64,000 bases of DNA, taken from Chlorobium sp. (GTDB lineage Bacteria; Bacteroidota; Chlorobiia; Chlorobiales; Chlorobiaceae). Below are positions 19,227 to 28,353 of this stretch, piece after piece. Position numbers and translations under genes: made by a program. Numbering within the stretch: the stretch's first letter is position 1; every line of letters starts with the position of its first letter. The notes below the pieces were generated by a model that worked only from the letters and a program-made list of their open reading frames with translations, was not told the origin of the DNA and did not search any database. The DNA lies in contig JANQMO010000050.1 in the NCBI GenBank assembly GCA_028280025.1, positions 1-64,000 of the forward strand, in the 5' to 3' direction.

Positions 19227-20453
19227 ATGTCAAAAAAAATAGTTGTTCTGGGCGCCGGAACCGGCGGCACGATCATTTCAAACAACCTCAGAAGGCACCT
19301 CCCCGACGAGTGGGAAATAACCGTCATTGACCGTGACAACGAGCATGTCTACCAGCCGGGAATGCTCTTCGTTCCTTTCGATATCCAGAAGGTCAGTACG
19401 CTGACGAAACCGAGAAAAAAATATATCCTGCCCGGCGTCAACTTCGTCATCGACGAAATAACCCGTATCGATCCGGAAAAAAGGGAGGTAAAAACAAACA
19501 ATCAAACCTTTTCCTATGACTTCCTTGTCATCAGCACCGGCTGTAAAATTGTCCCTGAAGAAAATGACGGTCTGATGGATGCGATGGGAGAAAATGCTTT
19601 TACGTTTTATTCCCTGGAAGGCGCAGAACTTCTACGAAAGAAACTCAAGGAATTCGATGGCGGAAAACTGGTGCTGAACATTGCAGAACTGCCCTTCAAA
19701 TGTCCTGTCGCACCGATAGAATTTGTTTTTCTTGCCGACTGGTATTTCAAGAAAAGAGGCATCAGGAACAAGGTCGAAATTGAACTGGTAACACCGCTCA
19801 ACGGCGCCTTCACAAAACCCAAAGCTTCTGCGGTATTCGGTGAATCCGCCAAAGAAAAAAACATTACAATCACACCGAAATTCGAACTCAGTGAGGTCAA
19901 CGGAAAAGAAAAATACATTGAATCGATCCAGGGCGACAGGGTTACCTATGATGTACTTGTCAGTATACCAACAACGATCGGCGACGAGGTCATCAGCGAT
20001 TCAGGGATCGATGACGGGATCGGCTACGTACCGACCCATCTCAACACGCTCCAGGCCCTGAAACATGAGCGCATTTATGTCATCGGGGATGCAACCAATG
20101 TCCCAACCTCCAAAGCGGGGTCGGTAGCCCATTATGAAGCCGATGTCGTTGTCTTCAATATCATGGCTGAAATTCACGGTATCAAGCCCGAAGAAATCTA
20201 CGATGGCCATTCAACCTGCTTTATCGTCTACTCAAAAGGAACCTCGTCACTGATCGACTTCAACTACAAGATAGAGCCTCTTCCGGGGAAATTCCCTCTC
20301 CCGCATATGGGACCGTTCTCGCTTCTCAATGAAACCAAAGCCAACTGGTATGGAAAACTTGGTTTCGAATGGCTTTACTGGAACGTCCTTCTTGCCGGCA
20401 GGCACCTCGGTATGCCTCCCACCCTTGTCATGGCTGGCAAAGAGGTCGGTTAG
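19227..20453 (+). CDS. Sulfide:quinone oxidoreductase-like FAD protein
   Basis: The protein has 408 residues. The FAD dinucleotide-binding fold opens with IVVLGAGTGGTI; a second flavin segment reads YDFLVISTGC and the third HERIYVIGDATNVPTSKAGSVAHYEA. Three cysteines lie at about 106 (STGC), 159 (PFKCPVAPIE) and 331 (HSTCFIVY), the spacing expected for the catalytic/trisulfide cysteines of SQR. The C-terminal amphipathic helix region (NWYGKLGFEWLYWNVLL) would anchor it on the membrane for quinone reduction. It most likely oxidises sulfide to polysulfide, feeding electrons to quinone, in keeping with a green sulfur bacterium. The SQR type cannot be decided without a tree. Confidence 0.85.
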   Translation: MSKKIVVLGAGTGGTIISNNLRRHLPDEWEITVIDRDNEHVYQPGMLFVPFDIQKVSTLTKPRKKYILPGVNFVIDEITRIDPEKREVKTNNQTFSYDFLVISTGCKIVPEENDGLMDAMGENAFTFYSLEGAELLRKKLKEFDGGKLVLNIAELPFKCPVAPIEFVFLADWYFKKRGIRNKVEIELVTPLNGAFTKPKASAVFGESAKEKNITITPKFELSEVNGKEKYIESIQGDRVTYDVLVSIPTTIGDEVISDSGIDDGIGYVPTHLNTLQALKHERIYVIGDATNVPTSKAGSVAHYEADVVVFNIMAEIHGIKPEEIYDGHSTCFIVYSKGTSSLIDFNYKIEPLPGKFPLPHMGPFSLLNETKANWYGKLGFEWLYWNVLLAGRHLGMPPTLVMAGKEVG

Positions 20454-20457
20454 CACA

Positions 20458-20488
20458 TGCCCTCCCCCCCCATAAGGGCACCTTTTTT
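20458..20488 (+). terminator. Probable terminator after the SQR-like gene
   Basis: A 6 bp stem (TGCCCT/AGGGCA) around a C-rich loop is followed by CC and six Ts, 5 bp after the stop codon. The stem is short, so confidence is moderate. Confidence 0.55.
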
Positions 20489-20821
20489 GTAATGGCACCG
20501 ATCCATCTGCCTTACGATACAACGTGAACAAGACGATTGTATCGCAAACATACTCATGCACAAGCCGGTACGGAACCGCATACGCATTCGGTTTGTTTAC
20601 TTGTTTTCAGTCGCCGGAATAACTTCCTGATAATTTCCGTCCTCTCTCTTTTCGTTTTTTTTCAAAACACCTGCTGACATCATATCAGAAGAGGAGTACC
20701 GTACGATAACGCGGGTTGTCGTAAGACTTTTGGAAAAAGATTGTGTTTGCCGGGAAAAAAGAAATCCGTAAACTTACTGTCCGCCGATAAAAACGAAAAA
20801 AACAGGGCTGCATTTTTCGAT
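20489..20821. other. Intergenic region upstream of thiS
   Basis: This 330 bp stretch has no convincing gene. I looked for a TPP riboswitch and found neither the CUGAGA nor the ACCUGAUCUGG box, so the thi genes are probably not controlled by a standard thi-box here. One imperfect inverted pair, TTACGATACAA and TTGTATCG (about 20511-20544), could form a hairpin. Confidence 0.5.
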
Positions 20822-21025
20822 ATGATAACGATTACATTGAACGGGGACAAACACGAGTGTAGAGAGGGATCGACCGTCGAAGACATCATCGCCATGATTG
20901 GCGCAAACAGCAGCAAAGTTGCCGTCATCGTTAACGAAAACATCGTCCCCCCGGAAAAACGTCGAAACCTGGAACTTCAGGATAACGATCAGGTTGAGAT
21001 CCTTGCTTTCGCCGGAGGCGGTTGA
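20822..21025 (+). CDS. thiS: Thiamine sulfur-carrier protein ThiS
   Basis: The protein has 67 residues with a ubiquitin-like beta-grasp fold: [50 protein letters not shown]. The C-terminal Gly-Gly is the site of adenylation and thiocarboxylate formation, delivering sulfur for the thiazole ring. The start is the ATG giving MITITLNG; the frame is open 27 codons further up but that extension lacks family character. It overlaps or abuts thiG. Confidence 0.93.
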   Translation: MITITLNGDKHECREGSTVEDIIAMIGANSSKVAVIVNENIVPPEKRRNLELQDNDQVEILAFAGGG

Positions 21026-21051
21026 TCACCCTGCACGATTCCGATAGAACT

Positions 21052-21831
21052 ATGAATGATTTGAAGATAGGCACCTATACATTCTCGTCACGCCTTATTC
21101 TCGGTACGGGAAAATTCGGTAATACCCGGACAATGATCGACGCCATCCGCGCATCGGGTTCGCAGCTTGTCACGGTAGCACTCCGACGGTTCAATCCCGA
21201 TCAGCCGGAAGATGACCTTTTCAGTGCGCTCGCCTCGATAGACGGCCTCACGCTCATGCCGAACACTTCCGGCGCTTCCAACGCAAAGGAAGCCGTAAAA
21301 GCGGCACATATATCGAGGGAATTGTCAGGCAGCCCGTTCATCAAAGTCGAGATACATCCCAACCCCCAGCACCTGATGCCTGACCCTATAGAAACATTCG
21401 AGGCATGCCGCATTCTCGCTTCAGAGGATTTTCTTGTCATGCCATACATTCCCGCCGATCCGGTACTGGCCAAAAGGCTTGAGGATGTCGGCTGCGCCTC
21501 GGTCATGCCGCTTGGTTCGGCTATAGGCAGCGGGCAGGGTCTTGCAACAATCGACATGATCAGGCTCATCATTCGCGAAAGCAACATACCGGTTATCGTC
21601 GATGCCGGCCTTCGTTCCCCGTCTGAAGCCTGCGCAGCCATGGAAGTGGGATGCGAAGCCGTTCTTGTAAACAGCGCCGTCGCGGTTGCAGAGAATCCTG
21701 TTGCAATGGCGTCCGCATTTGCCGAGGCTGTCAACGCAGGCCGCAGAGCAAAAGCCGCAGGGATCATGCCCAGATCAGGCGCCGCCGTCGCGACCAGTCC
21801 GTTAACATCGTTTCTAAGGAAGACATCATGA
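21052..21831 (+). CDS. thiG: Thiazole synthase ThiG
   Basis: About 259 residues. TIM-barrel thiazole synthase: [21 protein letters not shown] (Schiff-base lysine region), [36 protein letters not shown] and [13 protein letters not shown] are all in order. It joins ThiS thiocarboxylate, dehydroglycine and deoxyxylulose 5-phosphate. A TTG ten codons upstream overlaps the thiS stop and is an alternative start; the ATG gives the canonical N-terminus. Its stop overlaps the thiH ATG by 4 bp. Confidence 0.95.
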   Translation: MNDLKIGTYTFSSRLILGTGKFGNTRTMIDAIRASGSQLVTVALRRFNPDQPEDDLFSALASIDGLTLMPNTSGASNAKEAVKAAHISRELSGSPFIKVEIHPNPQHLMPDPIETFEACRILASEDFLVMPYIPADPVLAKRLEDVGCASVMPLGSAIGSGQGLATIDMIRLIIRESNIPVIVDAGLRSPSEACAAMEVGCEAVLVNSAVAVAENPVAMASAFAEAVNAGRRAKAAGIMPRSGAAVATSPLTSFLRKTS

Positions 21832-22907
21832 ACGGATTACCCGGCTGGCTGACCGATCAACAGGAATCTGCCGACATTGAGCCGCTATTGACCAATGCCG
21901 ACGGCTTTCCGCTGGAGTTACTCGCTTCTGAATCAAGCGCGATGACCCTGCGCCGTTTCGGGCGTACCATCTCCCTCTATGCTCCTCTGTACCTCTCGAA
22001 TTACTGCTCGAGCGGCTGCGCGTACTGCGGTTACGCATCCGACCGTACAACCGTTCGCCGCAGGCTCGAAACAGAAGAGGTCAAACGGGAACTGGACAGC
22101 ATGAAAGCCATGGGTATCGATGACGTTCTTCTCCTGACCGGAGAGCGAAAACCGCAAGCCGGTTTTGACTACCTGAGACATTGTGTTGACATCGCGGCTG
22201 CCCGAATGACCAGGGTTTCGGTGGAAGCGTTCCCCATGAGTGTAAGCGAATACGCCGCACTTGCCGATGCAGGCTGTACAGGCATTACCATCTACCAGGA
22301 AACCTACAATCCAGAACAGTACCGGGACCTTCATCGCTGGGGCCCCAAACAGGACTTCCTTGACCGGCTCGAGACTCCTGAACGTGCGCTTCAGGCAGGC
22401 ATAAAAAACATCGGCATCGGCGCGCTGCTCGGCCTATCGGAACCTGTAGAGGATGCATTGAGGCTTCTGCGTCATGTCCGGCACCTTGCAAAAACCTACT
22501 GGAAAGCAGGCCTCTCCGTTTCGTTTCCCCGTCTCAGGCCGGAAACAGGAGGCTTTGAGCCGCCATATATCGTGAGCGACCAATTTCTCGCAAGGATGAT
22601 TTTTGCTTTCAGGATCGCAATGCCCGATGTCGAGCTGGTCCTTTCAACCCGTGAGTCGCCGGTTTTCCGGGACGGCATGGCAGGACTGGCGATCACACGG
22701 ATGAGCATTGCCAGCAAAACAACCGTCGGAGGGTATTCGCATCATGGGAGCAGCCGCAAAGGGCAGTTCGACGTGCATGACGACCGGGGAGTCCGGGCGT
22801 TCTGTTCCGTACTGAAAGAAAAAAACATCGAACCGGTTTTCAAGAACTGGGAACCGGTCTACAACGGGCCGAATACCGGTCATGTCGAACCTGCAGGACA
22901 ATCCTGA
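21828..22907 (+). CDS. thiH: 2-iminoacetate synthase ThiH (radical SAM tyrosine lyase)
   Basis: About 359 residues. The radical SAM motif C-SSG-C-AY-C is seen in [16 protein letters not shown] about residue 60-70. [13 protein letters not shown] and GALLGLSEP are typical ThiH/BATS features, and the C-terminal [11 protein letters not shown] region closes the barrel. It cleaves tyrosine to dehydroglycine for the anaerobic thiazole route, consistent with an anaerobe that uses ThiH rather than ThiO. The ATG overlaps the end of thiG, showing translational coupling. Confidence 0.95.
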   Translation: MNGLPGWLTDQQESADIEPLLTNADGFPLELLASESSAMTLRRFGRTISLYAPLYLSNYCSSGCAYCGYASDRTTVRRRLETEEVKRELDSMKAMGIDDVLLLTGERKPQAGFDYLRHCVDIAAARMTRVSVEAFPMSVSEYAALADAGCTGITIYQETYNPEQYRDLHRWGPKQDFLDRLETPERALQAGIKNIGIGALLGLSEPVEDALRLLRHVRHLAKTYWKAGLSVSFPRLRPETGGFEPPYIVSDQFLARMIFAFRIAMPDVELVLSTRESPVFRDGMAGLAITRMSIASKTTVGGYSHHGSSRKGQFDVHDDRGVRAFCSVLKEKNIEPVFKNWEPVYNGPNTGHVEPAGQS

Positions 22908-22979
22908 AAACCACAGCAGACAGGGTATCCAGCCCAGGTCCCGGTCTGGTATTCCTCCAGCTATCGCTCATATTCAAAA

Positions 22980-23633
22980 TCAATCCACACCCTGAAACTG
23001 CATTTTCATTCTGATGAGAATTGCAGGCAGAAAAGACGTTTTCGGCCAGACAGACGATGCAACCATCCCGCGGCGCTCGTAGAGCCTTTGCGCCCCTTTG
23101 TTTGAAGCCGCAACATCGAGGACAAGCCGGGATGCATTGCTCTTTTGAGCCACATCCGCCATATGGTCCATGAGAAGAGAGCCGATACCTTTTCCTCGAT
23201 GATGCCGGTCAACAGCGACGGCTTGCACGTAGAAGTCGCCATCGTCAAGCGTCTCGAGCACACGCCACAATGGGGCCAGGAGGATTCTTACAAAGAACCG
23301 GCGAAGGGAAAACCCGCCTGCAGCTTCCTCAAGGGGTTCATTCATAAAACGTCGCCGCTGTTTTGCACTATACCCCGAGACCATGCCCACAATGTTCCCG
23401 TTGCACTCGGCAAAGAACACGTTCTGCCATGAATGATCGTGATCCGATCGCGGGTATGCTGCAGCAATGATTTCAGGAGCCCTGCGCCCCAGATAGAAAC
23501 GGAAGAAGCCCTCGGCCGCCTGATCGAGGTAGCGGGCATACATCAGACCTTCCTCACAGGTCGGGCTTGCCGGTTTGATCGTTATCCTGCAGTCTTCCAT
23601 TTGGCCATCAGGTGTAATCAACGTACGGGTCAT
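22980..23633 (-). CDS. GNAT-family N-acetyltransferase
   Basis: About 217 residues. The acetyl-CoA pyrophosphate loop VDRHHRGKGIGSLLMDHM (motif A, R-x-x-G-x-G) lies in the C-terminal half, followed by LVLDVAASNKGAQRLYERRGM. The N-terminal half (EGLMYARYLDQAAEGFFRFYLG) resembles uncharacterised acetyltransferases acting on small molecules or protein N-termini. The TfoX-C-like gene upstream ends within a few bases of this start, so the two are co-transcribed. A TTG four codons upstream overlaps that stop codon. Confidence 0.85.
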   Translation of the reverse strand: MTRTLITPDGQMEDCRITIKPASPTCEEGLMYARYLDQAAEGFFRFYLGRRAPEIIAAAYPRSDHDHSWQNVFFAECNGNIVGMVSGYSAKQRRRFMNEPLEEAAGGFSLRRFFVRILLAPLWRVLETLDDGDFYVQAVAVDRHHRGKGIGSLLMDHMADVAQKSNASRLVLDVAASNKGAQRLYERRGMVASSVWPKTSFLPAILIRMKMQFQGVD

Positions 23634-23641
23634 TTGCGCTT

Positions 23642-23932
23642 TCAACCGATTTGCGACCGAAGCTCATTCTTTCTTTGCTCACCGATCCTGTCCCAATGCC
23701 TATCGGTCAAGGCTCCCTCGAAAGAGTAGAGATAATAACAGAGCGGCAACGTTTCGTCAGGGTAGCGCTGTCTGATTTTCCGGTGCGCCTCAACCGGCCC
23801 GGTATGCCGCAAATCCTCTTCGCAGGTCACGCCTATCTCCTGCAGCCTTCCGGCAATTTTCTCACCAATGTTTTTGAGTCCCGTCAGCTCTCGATTCTGC
23901 ATACAACTTTTGTTTTTATTCTTTCCTTTCAT
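23642..23932 (-). CDS. TfoX C-terminal-domain (helix-hairpin-helix) protein
   Basis: About 96 residues from this start; a Met ten codons further on (MQNRELTGLKNIGEK) is another candidate. The stretch LTGLKNIGEKIAGRLQEIGV, EEDLRHTGPVEAHRKIRQRYP, LCYYLYSFEGALTDRHWDRI is the stand-alone TfoX_C fold. Such proteins are named after the competence regulator TfoX but usually lack its N-terminal domain, as here. The function is unknown. Confidence 0.82.
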   Translation of the reverse strand: MKGKNKNKSCMQNRELTGLKNIGEKIAGRLQEIGVTCEEDLRHTGPVEAHRKIRQRYPDETLPLCYYLYSFEGALTDRHWDRIGEQRKNELRSQIG

Positions 23933-24068
23933 CATTTTTAAGAAAATATGCCTGTCGCAGTCATGCAACAAGCATTAGAATACTTACCTGAACCCCCAAG
24001 TTCACACCAGTATTTCATCGTTTGCCTGGTCTCTACTATCTGTTTTTGAACGTCCTATAAAAAGGATA

Positions 24069-24788
24069 ATGAAAGCAAATCAATCAACAAGAGCACCATT
24101 GTGTCGAATGGGAGTACTCCTGTTCCTTTTTGGCGGTTGCTCACTGATCATTGCAATCAATAGCGCCAATGCCATGAGCAAAAGAGGCCACTGGCAGGCA
24201 GAAAAGCTCTCGCCTGTCAAACAGGCTGAGTATCTGAACACAGTGGAAAAAGAGATCATCCTGCACCTGAACATGGCACGAACCGATCCGGAACAATACG
24301 CAAAGAAATATATCGCGCCGAGAACCCGCTATTTTGCAGGAAACATCTATCATGATCCCGAAAACCCTTATTACAAAAAAGGATACAGGACCCGTGAGGG
24401 AATATTGGCCGTCCAGGAATGCGTCAACGTCATGCAGAACGCACAACCTGCAAGCGTCCTGTATCCGTCGAAAAATGTATCATATGTAGCACAAACTCAT
24501 GCCCTGTACCTTTCCAGCACAGGGAGAATCGGACACAGAGGACCGGACGGATCGAAGCCGGGTACACGCATCCGACGGTATGGCAGATGGAAAATCACCG
24601 CTGAAAACATTGCTTATGGCTTTAAATCAGCCAGTGAAATCGTCGCAAGTCTTCTCGTCGATGACGGAGTCCGAAACAGAAAGCACCGAAGCATCATTCT
24701 GGACCCGCAGTTCAGCACCGTCGGAGTCGCCATCAAACCTCACCCAATCCACAGATATGTCTGCGTGATCAATTTCGCTGGGGGATAG
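24069..24788 (+). CDS. Secreted CAP/SCP-domain protein
   Basis: The protein has 239 residues. Signal peptide (LLFLFGGCSLIIAINSANA), then a CAP domain: VEKEIILHLNMARTDPEQYA, AQTHALYLSSTGRIGHRGPDG, TAENIAYG, and RKHRSIILDPQFSTVGVAI. The conserved His in GHRG and the Glu in AENIA correspond to the CAP cavity residues. Bacterial CAP proteins are extracellular and of mostly unknown function. It is the last clear core gene before the accessory island. Confidence 0.85.
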   Translation: MKANQSTRAPLCRMGVLLFLFGGCSLIIAINSANAMSKRGHWQAEKLSPVKQAEYLNTVEKEIILHLNMARTDPEQYAKKYIAPRTRYFAGNIYHDPENPYYKKGYRTREGILAVQECVNVMQNAQPASVLYPSKNVSYVAQTHALYLSSTGRIGHRGPDGSKPGTRIRRYGRWKITAENIAYGFKSASEIVASLLVDDGVRNRKHRSIILDPQFSTVGVAIKPHPIHRYVCVINFAGG

Positions 24789-24835
24789 GAAGGGAAATAA
24801 ATATTTTATAATGCTGCTGATCACGTTCGGCTATC

Positions 24836-24866
24836 AGCCGTCGAGTGCATCCGGCTTGTTAGAGAG
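24836..24866 (-). other. Half attC-like site at the island edge
   Basis: On the minus strand the stop codon of the acetyltransferase lies in TCTAACAAGCCGGATGCACT, the 5' (R''-L'') half of an attC site. The matching 3' half ending in a GTTAGA-type core is missing; core-type sequence follows. This is the apparent end of the cassette array. Confidence 0.55.
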
Positions 24867-25317
24867 TCCTTTTCATAGCCAGGTCGCATCGGTCTGACAG
24901 GTGACCGGGAGTGAACTCCGTGAACCCGTACTTTCTGTAGAGCCCCAGGGCTTCTTTCAAACACGAATTCGTCTCCAGAGTCATCTCGACAAACCCCAAA
25001 TCCTTTGCAACAGCAAAGGCGTCAACCATCATCTTCTTCCCCAACCCTCGCCCCTTCAGTTCAGGCTGCAGGTACATCTTGCGCAATTCACAGGACCTGT
25101 TTGTGGCTGGGTAGAGTCCATAAGAACCAACAATCCGGCCATTGAGCTCAAGAATTCTGAATGCGCCTCCACTCGACAGGTAAAACGCCTGAATGTCCTG
25201 TAGGTCTGCGTCGGTCTCTTTCGGATTTGCGCTTAATCCATATCCGGCGAGGACCTCCATGACAATCCGGAACACGTCCTCCTCATCACCTGGGCTATAA
25301 TTACGAAGCTGACACAT
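24859..25317 (-). CDS. GNAT-family N-acetyltransferase (cassette gene)
   Basis: About 152 residues, starting at the Met before CQLRNYSPGDEEDVFRIV. Motif A reads LQPELKGRGLGKKMMVDAF, followed by ETNSCLKEALGLYRKYGF. This small-molecule/amino-acid type of acetyltransferase is very common as integron cargo. The stop codon falls in an attC-like half-site and a full attC lies just upstream, so it is one complete cassette reading frame. Confidence 0.88.
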   Translation of the reverse strand: MCQLRNYSPGDEEDVFRIVMEVLAGYGLSANPKETDADLQDIQAFYLSSGGAFRILELNGRIVGSYGLYPATNRSCELRKMYLQPELKGRGLGKKMMVDAFAVAKDLGFVEMTLETNSCLKEALGLYRKYGFTEFTPGHLSDRCDLAMKRTL

Positions 25318-25330
25318 AAGCGATCTCTTC

Positions 25331-25427
25331 TCTAACGTGAATGTCAACCGGCACGAACGATGGCAAAATCTCACACTGTCAATTCAGCTCCCGGCATGAG
25401 CGTCCGCGTTGAACATTTTGTTAGTTC
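25331..25427 (-). other. Integron attC recombination site
   Basis: Read on the minus strand the 5' arm begins CTAACAAAATGTTCAACGCG and the 3' arm ends CGGTTGACATTCACGTTAGA. The reverse complement of the 3' arm (CTAACGTGAATGTCAACCGG) pairs with the 5' arm apart from single unpaired bases, the arrangement known from folded attC sites. The site lies directly after the AHSA1 gene stop and 13 bp before the acetyltransferase start. Confidence 0.82.
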
Positions 25428-25440
25428 GTTCACTATTTAC

Positions 25441-25887
25441 TCAACGTACAAATGGATTCCCTCTTCCCGTTTCCAAATATTCTTTCAGACTGTTAAGAAA
25501 ATAACTCCAGCCGCTTGCACAAATATCATAACATTCAAGACCTGGAACAAGACCGTTATGAATTAATGTAACCTTGCTTCCTTTATTGTTTTCTTCGATA
25601 CTCCATTTAATTGAGGTTCCTTTCCATTCATCTTTTTTTGTCAAATTTTGAAGATCATGATGTGCATTTGTCACTTCCCAAACCAATGAATGATTTGGAG
25701 AATACTCAACCACACTCATAACCCAGGATGTTGATTCTTCGAACTGCACTTTCAAAATATCACCAGCCTGATCTATTGTGTTAGAAAATTCAGTCCACCA
25801 TTTATCAATGTCTTTTGTAATTGCCTTGAATACTTGTTCTGGATTCACGGAAATATTCAATTCTAATGAATAGCTTTCTTTAATCAT
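25441..25887 (-). CDS. AHSA1/START-domain (SRPBCC) protein (cassette gene)
   Basis: The protein has 148 residues. The opening IKESYSLELNISVNPEQVFKAITKDIDKWW and the end GWSYFLNSLKEYLETGRG match the activator-of-Hsp90 (AHSA1)-type SRPBCC family. The coding sequence is AT-rich relative to core genes, pointing to a foreign origin. It is bounded by attC-like sites on both sides. The ligand is unknown. Confidence 0.85.
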   Translation of the reverse strand: MIKESYSLELNISVNPEQVFKAITKDIDKWWTEFSNTIDQAGDILKVQFEESTSWVMSVVEYSPNHSLVWEVTNAHHDLQNLTKKDEWKGTSIKWSIEENNKGSKVTLIHNGLVPGLECYDICASGWSYFLNSLKEYLETGRGNPFVR

Positions 25888-25911
25888 TTTTATAACCAGT
25901 TAAAATTACTT

Positions 25912-25986
25912 GCCAACGACCACGCTGTGTGCGGCGCAAACGAAGCGCAGTGTAGCTTGCGCCCGAAAAAGCACCTTGATATGCGT
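25912..25986 (-). other. attC-like site with degenerate 5' core
   Basis: The minus strand ends with AGCGTGGTCGTTGGC, an L'-R' half with a good GTTGG core, preceded by a stable inner palindrome (GGGCGCAAGC...TTTGCGCC). The expected 5' RYYYAAC core is altered to ATATC, although the following AAGGTGCT keeps the L'' GCT partner. Position, 25 bp after the start of the AHSA1 gene and 5 bp after the LysE stop, fits an attC. Confidence 0.6.
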
Positions 25987-25990
25987 GAAT

Positions 25991-26590
25991 TCAGTCATGC
26001 ATTGCTGTTGCCAAAACGGCACCCGCACCTAAATACAACACCCCGCTTAAGCCGTGTTGATAATTTGCCAGGTTTTTTGTTTTTAAAAGTGATGACAATT
26101 TATGAGCCAACAGGGCGTATCCTGAATCCAGCACCAAAGCCAAGAACCAGAAAATGATCGACAAGACAGCTATTTGCATTGGATAAGAAATAGCTTCTGA
26201 AGCAAATTGCGGGAGCAATGCGCTGAAAAATAAAATAGTCTTGGGGTTTGTGAGCGAAACCCAAAAACCACGCTGAAAAGTGCCCACTGCTGATACTTGT
26301 GTATTGCAAGTATAGCCAATGGCAACCAGATGCCTCACGCCCAAATAAAGAAGATAAGCGACACCCAGCCACTTAACCCAGACAAGACCACTTGCCAAAG
26401 CGGAAACGAACCAGCTTGTACCAAGCGCGGCTATAGCAAGCTGAATCAGCATTGCGGTGCTTGTGCCTGTCACCGTCTGTAACCCGCGAACCTTACCGTG
26501 TACAATGCTGGTGGAAACAACAACCAATACATTTGGGCCAGGAACAATGATTATTCCAATCGAAACCAATATAAATGCCAGTATTTCCAT
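25991..26590 (-). CDS. LysE/RhtB-family amino-acid exporter (cassette gene)
   Basis: The protein has 199 residues with about six membrane helices. The signature region IIIVPGPNVLVVVSTSIVHGKVRGL and GVSLTNPKTILFF-type segment (GFWVSLTNPKTILFFSALLP) are diagnostic for LysE/RhtB translocators, which export amino acids or their derivatives. The exact substrate is not predictable. It lies between two attC-like sites on the same strand as its neighbours. Confidence 0.9.
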   Translation of the reverse strand: MEILAFILVSIGIIIVPGPNVLVVVSTSIVHGKVRGLQTVTGTSTAMLIQLAIAALGTSWFVSALASGLVWVKWLGVAYLLYLGVRHLVAIGYTCNTQVSAVGTFQRGFWVSLTNPKTILFFSALLPQFASEAISYPMQIAVLSIIFWFLALVLDSGYALLAHKLSSLLKTKNLANYQHGLSGVLYLGAGAVLATAMHD

Positions 26591-26616
26591 TTCCCTATCT
26601 CACGAGCTACCCGAAA

Positions 26617-26642
26617 GTCGGCTGGACCCAATTGTTATGTCC
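26617..26642 (-). other. Half attC-like site
   Basis: The minus strand reads GGACATAACAATTGGGTCCA then GCCGAC, the R''-L'' half of a typical attC (TAACAATT...GCCGAC). The 3' half is absent; the LysE start codon follows after about 27 bp. Probably a truncated site left by a deletion. Confidence 0.5.
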
Positions 26643-26657
26643 CCTTTTCCTTTGTGC

Positions 26658-27248
26658 TTATTGACCAGCCGGTTTGTTTAGTATCCAAAAACCTACAGGC
26701 CAAAACGCAAGCAGAACGTAGGTAACAATGTTCGCATTGCGCACTGCAACGGTTACGTTGTGCGCCGGATACTCATGCAGCATTTTTTTTGACACGTAAG
26801 ACTCCGACCACCAGGACGCGAAAAAGAACGGAACCAGAAGAACCAGGCCTGCAACAGGAATCATCCAGTGAAAATCGGATTCATACGGGATCAACCAGGC
26901 AGCCTGCAGCGTAACGGACAGCACTTTACCCAACGTCGAATCGAGACCAAAAGCGCCACCGCCTCCAGCTATCATTTGAATAAGAACCAGCACCGTCCAG
27001 GTTAATGGAACACCAACGATTGTAGAGACGAGATTGGCGATAGTGGCTGTTTTTGCTGCCCTGGAAAAACGTAACGCAAGCGTTTTTCCAAGATAAAGAG
27101 CTTCAATAGCGATAATCGGAATAATCGACAAGCCCAACGCAGGCAGAACCAGAACAATCATGGGCACACCGGCATTTGCCCAGGCAACGCCGGGAATGCC
27201 CAGCAATAAACACAGCGCCAGCAGTGCTGTTCCTCTCAGTTTGTTCAC
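26658..27248 (-). CDS. Conserved hypothetical multi-pass membrane protein (cassette gene)
   Basis: The protein has 196 residues. A signal-like first helix ending VAWANAG is followed by four further hydrophobic helices (VPMIVLVLPALGLSIIPII, ANLVSTIVGVPLTWTVLVLI, IPVAGLVLLVPFFFASWW, IVTYVLLAFWPVGFWIL). I do not recognise the family and see no catalytic motif. It lies 58 bp downstream of the amidohydrolase start on the same strand. Confidence 0.65.
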   Translation of the reverse strand: MNKLRGTALLALCLLLGIPGVAWANAGVPMIVLVLPALGLSIIPIIAIEALYLGKTLALRFSRAAKTATIANLVSTIVGVPLTWTVLVLIQMIAGGGGAFGLDSTLGKVLSVTLQAAWLIPYESDFHWMIPVAGLVLLVPFFFASWWSESYVSKKMLHEYPAHNVTVAVRNANIVTYVLLAFWPVGFWILNKPAGQ

Positions 27249-27305
27249 GGAATTCCTTTTTGCACGAGCCTCTAGCCCCTAGGGGACATCCTATATTTCT
27301 ATTTC

Positions 27306-28310
27306 TTACAGTCGATATATCCTTGCTGCTGTGTCATGGAATAGCTTCCGTTTTTCCATGTCAGAAAAATCAGCCACGATTTTCTTCATGCCGTTAAACA
27401 AAACTGCATACGATAGTGAATTCCGATCGACCGGAAAGTTACTTTCCATCATACAGCGATTCGGCCCAAAGCAATCAATGGCATGGAGATAATACTCCTT
27501 CTGGGCTTTTGCAAATTCATCTGATGTCGGTGGCTTGGGGTTATTTTCCCAACCAAATCCATTGTCCGGCATTGCGAGCCCACCGAGTTTCAGTACAACA
27601 TTTTCACATTCAGACATGTTGCGAAGGTCCTCTTTCATTTGTGCCAGAATCTCTTTGCGCCGTTGTGCATAAGGACCCACCCCAAGCGGAACACCAAAGT
27701 GATTCAGAACCAAAATGGTATCCGGTACGGAGTGCGCCAGTGAAATAAAATCCTGATTCTGATAATGGTAGTGACAAGCATCGAATGTCAGACCTTTGCT
27801 GCCCAGTATCTTTAATCCGTTTCTGAATTCCGAATCTTGGTACAAGCCTTCGGGAGCATTTCCGGGAATATGCAGAGCCTCCGGGTATTCTGCCCTCGCT
27901 GCAGAATGCCGAACGCCTTTAAAGCGCCCCTCACTCACCTCCATATGTTGATCGAGGAGTTCTTCCAAACCGTCACGTAACCGCATGTTTGCATAACCGA
28001 CGATACCGGCGATAACCGTTCCCCCCAGCTTCTCGAATTGTTTGGCTTGCCTAAGAGCAAACTCGGTTTCGCCCAGCGGCTTCAGGTGCTCAGGACCGCT
28101 TTCCCGATATTCCGAGTTACATTCCACATAGACAGTCTTTTTGACCATGTGACCGGAATCGGTATCGCGAAAAAACTGCTCAGCCAGATAATCAACACCA
28201 GCATAACTCCATAGATGGTGATGCGGGTCGATTATTGGCAAATCCGGTTCAACAATTTCTTCCTGTACCTGATCCAGCCAAGCTTGTCTACCAACAGAAA
28301 ACCAGTCCAT
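27306..28310 (-). CDS. Amidohydrolase-2 family metal-dependent hydrolase
   Basis: The protein has 334 residues forming a TIM barrel. Metal-site landmarks: DLPIIDPHHHLW near residue 25, YVECNSEY, RGVRHSAA-like segment (FKGVRHSAARAEYP), LNHFGVP about residue 210, and CMMESNFPVDR near the C-terminus with the catalytic Asp. The family includes lactonases and decarboxylases acting on carboxylated sugars or aromatics; this member is L-fuconolactonase/2-pyrone hydrolase-like in outline. Substrate unknown. No attC is recognisable on either side within 60 bp. Confidence 0.85.
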   Translation of the reverse strand: MDWFSVGRQAWLDQVQEEIVEPDLPIIDPHHHLWSYAGVDYLAEQFFRDTDSGHMVKKTVYVECNSEYRESGPEHLKPLGETEFALRQAKQFEKLGGTVIAGIVGYANMRLRDGLEELLDQHMEVSEGRFKGVRHSAARAEYPEALHIPGNAPEGLYQDSEFRNGLKILGSKGLTFDACHYHYQNQDFISLAHSVPDTILVLNHFGVPLGVGPYAQRRKEILAQMKEDLRNMSECENVVLKLGGLAMPDNGFGWENNPKPPTSDEFAKAQKEYYLHAIDCFGPNRCMMESNFPVDRNSLSYAVLFNGMKKIVADFSDMEKRKLFHDTAARIYRL

Positions 28311-28353
28311 ATAGGATGTCTCTCTATTCCCTACTCCTTGATATTTTATTCCA

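Noticed and set aside
20489..20821. TPP riboswitch ahead of thiSGH
   Set aside because: No CUGAGA or ACCUGAUCUGG box found.
27249..27305. attC site between the amidohydrolase and the membrane protein gene
   Set aside because: Only a short CTAGCCCCTAGGGG palindrome is present; no R or L boxes can be paired.
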